Shown: piece after piece, positions 59,862 through 64,000 of the stretch | Layout: each line of letters opens with the position of its first letter | Numbering within the stretch: the first letter of the stretch is position 1 | Origin: Paenibacillus phocaeensis | Lineage (GTDB): Bacteria > Bacillota > Bacilli > Paenibacillales > Paenibacillaceae | Reading direction: 5' to 3' | Length of the DNA stretch: 64,000 bases | NCBI RefSeq assembly: GCF_900021165.1 | Contig: NZ_FCOQ01000009.1 | Coordinates: forward strand, 124,001 to 188,000 | Translations under genes and position numbers: made by a program | The notes under the pieces: generated by a model | Told to the model about the DNA's origin: nothing | Databases searched by the model: none | Seen by the model: the letters and a program-made list of their open reading frames with translations, nothing else

Positions 59862-61348
59862 ACCCAAGTGACATGTCCGTCGACCATCGGGAAGGTCCCA
59901 TCGACCTCCCGTTCCTGTACGACTATTTCCGCTATTCCTCCGACGTGAAGATTCGCCGGTTCGATGCGGACTCGGAGCAGGTCCATCCGATCACCTTGAT
60001 CTACTGCGAACCGATGACAGACTTGAAGCAGTTGAATGACATGGTCTTTCCACGGCTTTCGTATCTGTTTCAGGAACATGCCCCCGACGGGACCCGAGCG
60101 ATCGAACAAAACCGCTATTTGCCGCTGAGCCTGATCGAAGGACCCGATCTGTTGCATCATCTTACACATCAGGTTTACTCCGGCAAGCTGGTCATTTATT
60201 GGGAAGAGGAACAGACCTTCTTCAGCTTTGACAGCTCGAACCCGCCTGGCCGCTCTCCCGAAGAAGCCAGAACGGAATCGGCCATCAAAGGGGCTCGCGA
60301 TGGTTTTACGGAGAACTTAACCACCAATATCGGCTTAATCCGGAAACGGCTGCGCACCCCCACGTTATGTGTAGAGGAATTTCTGAAGGGAACGCGGGGC
60401 GAAACGCGGATTGCGCTATTCTATATAAGGGATATCATCAACCCGGATATTCTTGAGGAAGCCAGGAAGCGGCTGAACGGAATTGATACCGATGCCGTTA
60501 TTGGCACCTCCTATATGGAATCGGTCATTTCCGGTTCCAGCAACCGGTCTATTTTTCCGTTAACCGATTATTCGGGAAGGCCCGATTACGTGTCCGATGC
60601 CTTATTGGCCGGCCGATTCGCCGTTTTGGTCGATGGCAACCCGATTTCCGTCGTCGCTCCCGTCACGCTGATGAATCTGATGATTTCTCCGGAGGATGCC
60701 AACACTCCCTTTTATATTGTGTCGGTGCAAAAACTGCTAAGAGCCGTTGGACTATCGGTCGGATTGTTTCTGCCGGGCTTCTATGTTGCGTTAACCACCT
60801 TTAACCTTGAGCAGATTCCCGTTCCGCTGCTGGCAACCATCAGCAATTCCCGGCACGGCTTGCCCTTCCCGGTCCCGCTTGAGGCTTTCATCATGCTGTT
60901 CCTATTCGAAATTTTCAATGAGGCCGGCAAACGCCTCCCTCAAGCAATGGGACAAACGATCACCGTCGTAGGCGGTTTGATTATCGGCGATGCCGCGATT
61001 CGGGCAGGAATTACCTCCCCGACGATCATCGTCGCCGTAGCGATTGCGATCGTGGCCAGCTCCACCTTGGAAAATCAGACGCTCAACGGTGTGACCGCCC
61101 ATCTTCGCATTGGCATTGCGCTGCTGTCTTCGATCTTCGGGATGTTCGGGTTCCTGATCAGCTTTATCGGACTGATCCTCTACCTCTCTTCCCTGGAGTC
61201 CTACGGCGTGCCCTATCTGTCCCCCTTCTCCCCCTTTGTCCAAAACGACTTTTCCAAGGCCGTGCTGAAAAAGCCGTCGGACTCAACCAAGAAGCGGCCT
61301 CGCATCCTTCATCCGCTCGACAAAACCGCTAGGAGGGACAAACCTTGA
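59858..61348 (+). CDS. Spore germination protein GerAA type
   Basis: A 496-residue germinant receptor A subunit in the spore inner membrane. The N-terminal ~270 residues are a hydrophilic two-domain part (VEEFLKGTRGETRIALFYI); the second half has five to six membrane segments, including RFAVLVDGNPISVVAPVTLMN and VGGLIIGDAAIRAGITSPTII, the family signatures. The ATG overlaps the end of the GerAB frame by four bases and its own stop overlaps the C gene. Intact, unlike its B partner. Confidence 0.95.
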   Translation: MNPSDMSVDHREGPIDLPFLYDYFRYSSDVKIRRFDADSEQVHPITLIYCEPMTDLKQLNDMVFPRLSYLFQEHAPDGTRAIEQNRYLPLSLIEGPDLLHHLTHQVYSGKLVIYWEEEQTFFSFDSSNPPGRSPEEARTESAIKGARDGFTENLTTNIGLIRKRLRTPTLCVEEFLKGTRGETRIALFYIRDIINPDILEEARKRLNGIDTDAVIGTSYMESVISGSSNRSIFPLTDYSGRPDYVSDALLAGRFAVLVDGNPISVVAPVTLMNLMISPEDANTPFYIVSVQKLLRAVGLSVGLFLPGFYVALTTFNLEQIPVPLLATISNSRHGLPFPVPLEAFIMLFLFEIFNEAGKRLPQAMGQTITVVGGLIIGDAAIRAGITSPTIIVAVAIAIVASSTLENQTLNGVTAHLRIGIALLSSIFGMFGFLISFIGLILYLSSLESYGVPYLSPFSPFVQNDFSKAVLKKPSDSTKKRPRILHPLDKTARRDKP

Positions 61349-62490
61349 AGGCAACAGCGGCGATTCTTGTGCTTATTTTGCTGCTAACGGGATGTTGGGA
61401 CATGAAAGAAGCGCAAAATATCAATTTTATAACCGCGCTGGGAGTTGATTACGCGAAGGGGCGCTATATCATATACGCCCAGTTGCTGGATTTTGCGGAC
61501 ATTGCCAAACAGGAGGGCACGGTTGAGACGGGGGATGGTAAAGTGTGGGTCGGCAAAGGCGAGGGGCAAACGATCGACGAGGCTTTGAACTCCCTCTATA
61601 CCGCTTCGCAGCAGCGCACGTTCTGGACGCATGTCCGGACGATCGTATTCTCCGAGGCGCTGCTGGACAAGGGCTTGCCTGAGGCTGTCAACAGCCTGGT
61701 CCAAACCCGCGACCTGCGGTACACGCCATGGGTGTTCGGCACGACCCAGGATATTCCGATGGTTTTTTCGAGCACCTCTCTGCTGAACGAATCCGTGCTT
61801 AATTCAGAGCTGCTGGATCCGGAGGAAATCTTCAAGCAGTATTCCTTCGTCGAGCCCATTCAGGTCCTCAAATTGATCAACGGCCTGAAGGAACCCGCCT
61901 CTACGGCGCTGCTGCCATGGATCACCTATACGGAAGAGGTTTGGAAGGGGGAGGGCAAGCCCGTTCCCCAAGTGAAAATTGTCGGCGCTTATGCCATCGC
62001 ACAAGGGATCAACCGCGGGGTTGTTGACGCAACGATGCTTCAGGGAGCCCGGTATGTTGCTTTCCATCGAATGGTCAAATTCCCGTTAACCTTGTCCTCG
62101 GATGACGGTCCCCCCGTGACGCTCAGCCTGATGTGCAGCCATCCCAAAATACAGATCTCTGCCAACGGTGAATCCCCTTCGGCAAGTATCCGTGTGCGCG
62201 TCAAAGCGTATATCACCGAAGCGGCTGCGATTAACGGAGCCAAGGCCTCTCGCATTGCGGCCCTCGCGGAGAAGCAGATCGAACAGGACATCCGGCGCTC
62301 TTTTACTGCGGCGAAGGCGAAGCAGATCGATCTCTACAACCTGGAAGAGAAGCTGTATCGTCATGACCCGGTCCGTTGGAAGCAGCTCAGTTCCCGCGGC
62401 AAACCGTTCATTTCCATAATGGAGTTGAATCAGGTGAAAGCCGAGGTGAACCTCGTCCACTCCTCTTCCTACAAAATGCTAAACCGATAA
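61345..62490 (+). CDS. Spore germination lipoprotein GerAC type (Ger(x)C)
   Basis: A 381-residue lipoprotein C subunit. Lipobox LLLTGC places the lipidated Cys at 17, followed by WDMKEAQNINFITALGVDY, the Ger(x)C signature WD-x-x-E. Start TTG 61345 (AGGAGGG upstream) overlaps the GerAA stop by four bases. Together the three genes form a germinant receptor operon in the order B-A-C. A bidirectional terminator ends it. Confidence 0.95.
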   Translation: MKATAAILVLILLLTGCWDMKEAQNINFITALGVDYAKGRYIIYAQLLDFADIAKQEGTVETGDGKVWVGKGEGQTIDEALNSLYTASQQRTFWTHVRTIVFSEALLDKGLPEAVNSLVQTRDLRYTPWVFGTTQDIPMVFSSTSLLNESVLNSELLDPEEIFKQYSFVEPIQVLKLINGLKEPASTALLPWITYTEEVWKGEGKPVPQVKIVGAYAIAQGINRGVVDATMLQGARYVAFHRMVKFPLTLSSDDGPPVTLSLMCSHPKIQISANGESPSASIRVRVKAYITEAAAINGAKASRIAALAEKQIEQDIRRSFTAAKAKQIDLYNLEEKLYRHDPVRWKQLSSRGKPFISIMELNQVKAEVNLVHSSSYKMLNR

Positions 62491-62531
62491 AAAACGGTTT
62501 GCCGGAGCCTTTACTCCGCCAAACCGTTTTT
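62490..62531. terminator. Bidirectional terminator between gerAC and liaR
   Basis: AAAACGGTTTG-CCGGAG and CTCCG-CCAAACCGTTTT; the liaR stop lies inside. Confidence 0.9.
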
Positions 62532-63164
62532 ATAAGCGTAAATCGCTGCCTGGGTGCGATCCTCGACGCCCAGCTTCGCCAAAATATTCGTCACATGGAA
62601 CTTGACCGTTTTGATTCCGATGATCAGCTCGTCCGCGATGTCCTGATTCGATTTGCCTTGGGCCAGCAGACGCAGAACATCCATTTCGCGCTCGGTCAAC
62701 TCCTCGTGAGCCGGCGCCTCCGCTTTTGGCTGGCGGAACCGGTTCATCATCTTGGAAGCGACCTGCGATTCCAGGACCGATTGACCGCGAGCCGCCGCAC
62801 GGATGGCCTCGGCGATTTCGGAAGCGCGCGAAGTTTTAAGCAAATAGCTGAAGGCACCGGCTTCGATGACAGGGTACATCTTCTCGTCGTCCAGATAACT
62901 GGTGAGCACGATCACTTTGCAGTCCGGATGCTGCGCGAGCAGTTGCCGGGTAGCTTCAATCCCGTCCATCCCCTCCATGACCAAATCCATCAGCACGACA
63001 TCCGGACGATACTCCTGCGCCAGCCGGATTCCTTCCTCTCCGCTGCTGGCTTCTCCAACGACTTCGATACCGTCTTCCGTGCCCAGTACCGCGGCCAGGC
63101 CGATTCTCACCATTTCATGATCATCCACAAGCAGTACTTTAATCTCCTTGTCTTCCATCTCCAT
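62511..63164 (-). CDS. liaR: LuxR-family response regulator (LiaR/VraR-like)
   Basis: A NarL/FixJ-type regulator of about 217 residues. Receiver phospho-Asp is in [14 protein letters not shown], Lys in [10 protein letters not shown]; the C-terminal LuxR helix-turn-helix is [26 protein letters not shown]. The pairing with the LiaS-type kinase suggests the cell-envelope stress response to lipid II-binding antibiotics. The start is uncertain: in-frame ATGs occur at 63191, 63176, 63164 and 63158. I prefer 63164, which overlaps the kinase gene by 26 nt. Confidence 0.85.
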   Translation of the reverse strand: MEMEDKEIKVLLVDDHEMVRIGLAAVLGTEDGIEVVGEASSGEEGIRLAQEYRPDVVLMDLVMEGMDGIEATRQLLAQHPDCKVIVLTSYLDDEKMYPVIEAGAFSYLLKTSRASEIAEAIRAAARGQSVLESQVASKMMNRFRQPKAEAPAHEELTEREMDVLRLLAQGKSNQDIADELIIGIKTVKFHVTNILAKLGVEDRTQAAIYAYKNGLAE

Positions 63165-64000
63165 GGCTGAGCTCATCCCCGCTTTCTTCATTAATTAATG
63201 GAACGGTAATCTCAATGCGCGTCCCCTTGCCGGACGCGGTAATAAACTGAATGGAACCGCCGATTTCATGAATGCGCTCCTGCATGGTAGACAAGCCATA
63301 CGAAGCTTGCTTCTTGTCATCCAGCTCGAAGCCGATGCCGTTGTCCCGCAGCGTCACCTTGACCGCTTCGCCCCGGCGGTGAATGCGGATCTCCATCTTA
63401 TCCGCCTTGGCATGGCGCAGCGTGTTGGACATCGCCTCCTGAATGATGCGGAACAGATGGTTTTCGATTCCCTTGCCCAGGTTCAAGTCCTCGTCCATCT
63501 CCAGGGTCAAGTCCATCGGGACCTTGGTTTTCAACTCCTTGACCAGGTCGCGCAAGCCTTGGGACAACTCCTTGCCTTCCAGATACACCGGCCGCAGGTG
63601 CAGCAGCAGCGCCCGCATCTCCGACTGGGCGACGGAGGCCATCTCTTCAATCAGCTCGACCTGGCGCTGGGCCTTGTCGAAGTCCTTCTCCAGCGTTCTT
63701 CCGACCGCCGTAGCCGTCATCGAGATGGCGAACAATTGCTGGGAGACGGCGTCATGCAATTCGCGGGCGAGGCGCTGCCGTTCCTCCACGATGGCCGAAA
63801 CCCGGGCCTGTTCGGCAAGCTGAGCGTTATGCGTGGACAACCGCTGTAAGGAGGAGACTTGCTCCTCCCAACGTTTGCCGATTCGCTCCAACTGCTCGGC
63901 CAGCCGGCCCAATTCATCTTCACCAAGCTTCGGAACGCTCCCGGTCTGGTTGCCCTTCTCCCATTGCAGGAGGGCTTCGCGTAATCCGTCGATCTGCCGT
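63139..64000 (-). CDS. liaS: Sensor histidine kinase (LiaS/VraS-like), 5' part outside window
   Basis: The last 286 codons are visible and the frame is open to the window edge. The piece begins in the linker after HAMP. The HisKA_3 phospho-His is in [18 protein letters not shown], and the ATPase carries [22 protein letters not shown] and [14 protein letters not shown]. This is the NarL-type kinase layout of LiaS. It is upstream of and overlaps liaR; a liaF gene would be expected outside the window. Confidence 0.88.
   Translation of the reverse strand, partial: RQIDGLREALLQWEKGNQTGSVPKLGEDELGRLAEQLERIGKRWEEQVSSLQRLSTHNAQLAEQARVSAIVEERQRLARELHDAVSQQLFAISMTATAVGRTLEKDFDKAQRQVELIEEMASVAQSEMRALLLHLRPVYLEGKELSQGLRDLVKELKTKVPMDLTLEMDEDLNLGKGIENHLFRIIQEAMSNTLRHAKADKMEIRIHRRGEAVKVTLRDNGIGFELDDKKQASYGLSTMQERIHEIGGSIQFITASGKGTRIEITVPLINEESGDELSHGDGRQGD

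Noticed and set aside
1..64000. tRNA or rRNA genes
   Set aside because: No conserved rRNA block or cloverleaf with T-loop GTTCGA-type core was noticed in the intergenic gaps; a tRNAscan run would settle it.

Overview
The window looks like a contiguous chromosomal segment of an aerobic, endospore-forming Firmicute, most likely Paenibacillus or a close relative in the Paenibacillaceae. Reasons: G+C judged by eye in the mid-50s percent; Gram-positive lipoproteins; frequent TTG/GTG starts with strong GGAGG-type ribosome sites; and many sporulation genes (alpha/beta SASP, sspI, ylbJ, yunB, ywmB, a ger operon). The order yutD-lipA-lytH-yunB matches the Bacillus yut/yun neighbourhood. No rRNA, tRNA, prophage or CRISPR array was seen.

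Layout. 1-5.9 kb: end of a DUF456 gene, a HAD phosphatase, an SPFH protein and a four-gene manganese-type ABC importer with an MntR-like operator. 5.9-12.2 kb: two tandem class B penicillin-binding proteins, then a CvpA/transglutaminase membrane fusion and a small membrane protein. 12.2-16.3 kb: repeat locus A, an MFS transporter, a sigma-K-type microprotein gene and a secreted serine hydrolase. 16.4-21.0 kb: two-component system plus a three-gene ABC exporter, tightly overlapped. 21.1-23.8 kb: a small-gene and repeat island with a decayed ribbon-helix-helix gene, an XRE regulator and its decayed copy, an array of 22-nt hairpins interrupted by a 331-bp MITE-like insertion, a toprim protein and repeat locus B. 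23.8-25.3 kb: sco and ctaB. 25.5-35.8 kb: a glycan locus (YesMN-type regulators, ABC importer, FAD oxidoreductase, SGNH esterase, GH130 enzyme). 36-48 kb: trpS with a T-box, aldose epimerase, SASP, PepF peptidase, YycC, globin, YlbJ, NAD kinase and CtpA. 47.3-53.6 kb: yutD-lipA, lytH, yunB, TrmH methyltransferase, ktrA-like gene, sspI. 53.7-64 kb: prfC, zwf, a spermidine-synthase-like gene, ywmB, a ger operon (order B-A-C, B frameshifted) and liaR/liaS.

The least ordinary content is non-coding. (i) A 331-bp element with 17-bp perfect terminal inverted repeats and a 9-bp target duplication sits inside a four-copy array of 22-nt hairpins; virtual excision restores an even pitch of about 50 bp. 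(ii) Four different 22-nt motifs at 10.3 kb, and four related ones inside the insertion, come in pairs 50-51 bp apart. (iii) A ~145-bp structured repeat occurs at two loci 11 kb apart in opposite orientation, with a compensatory base-pair change in one hairpin. (iv) A decayed RHH gene is preceded by a near-consensus promoter whose 17-bp spacer is almost exactly one operator, with a second operator over the start site.
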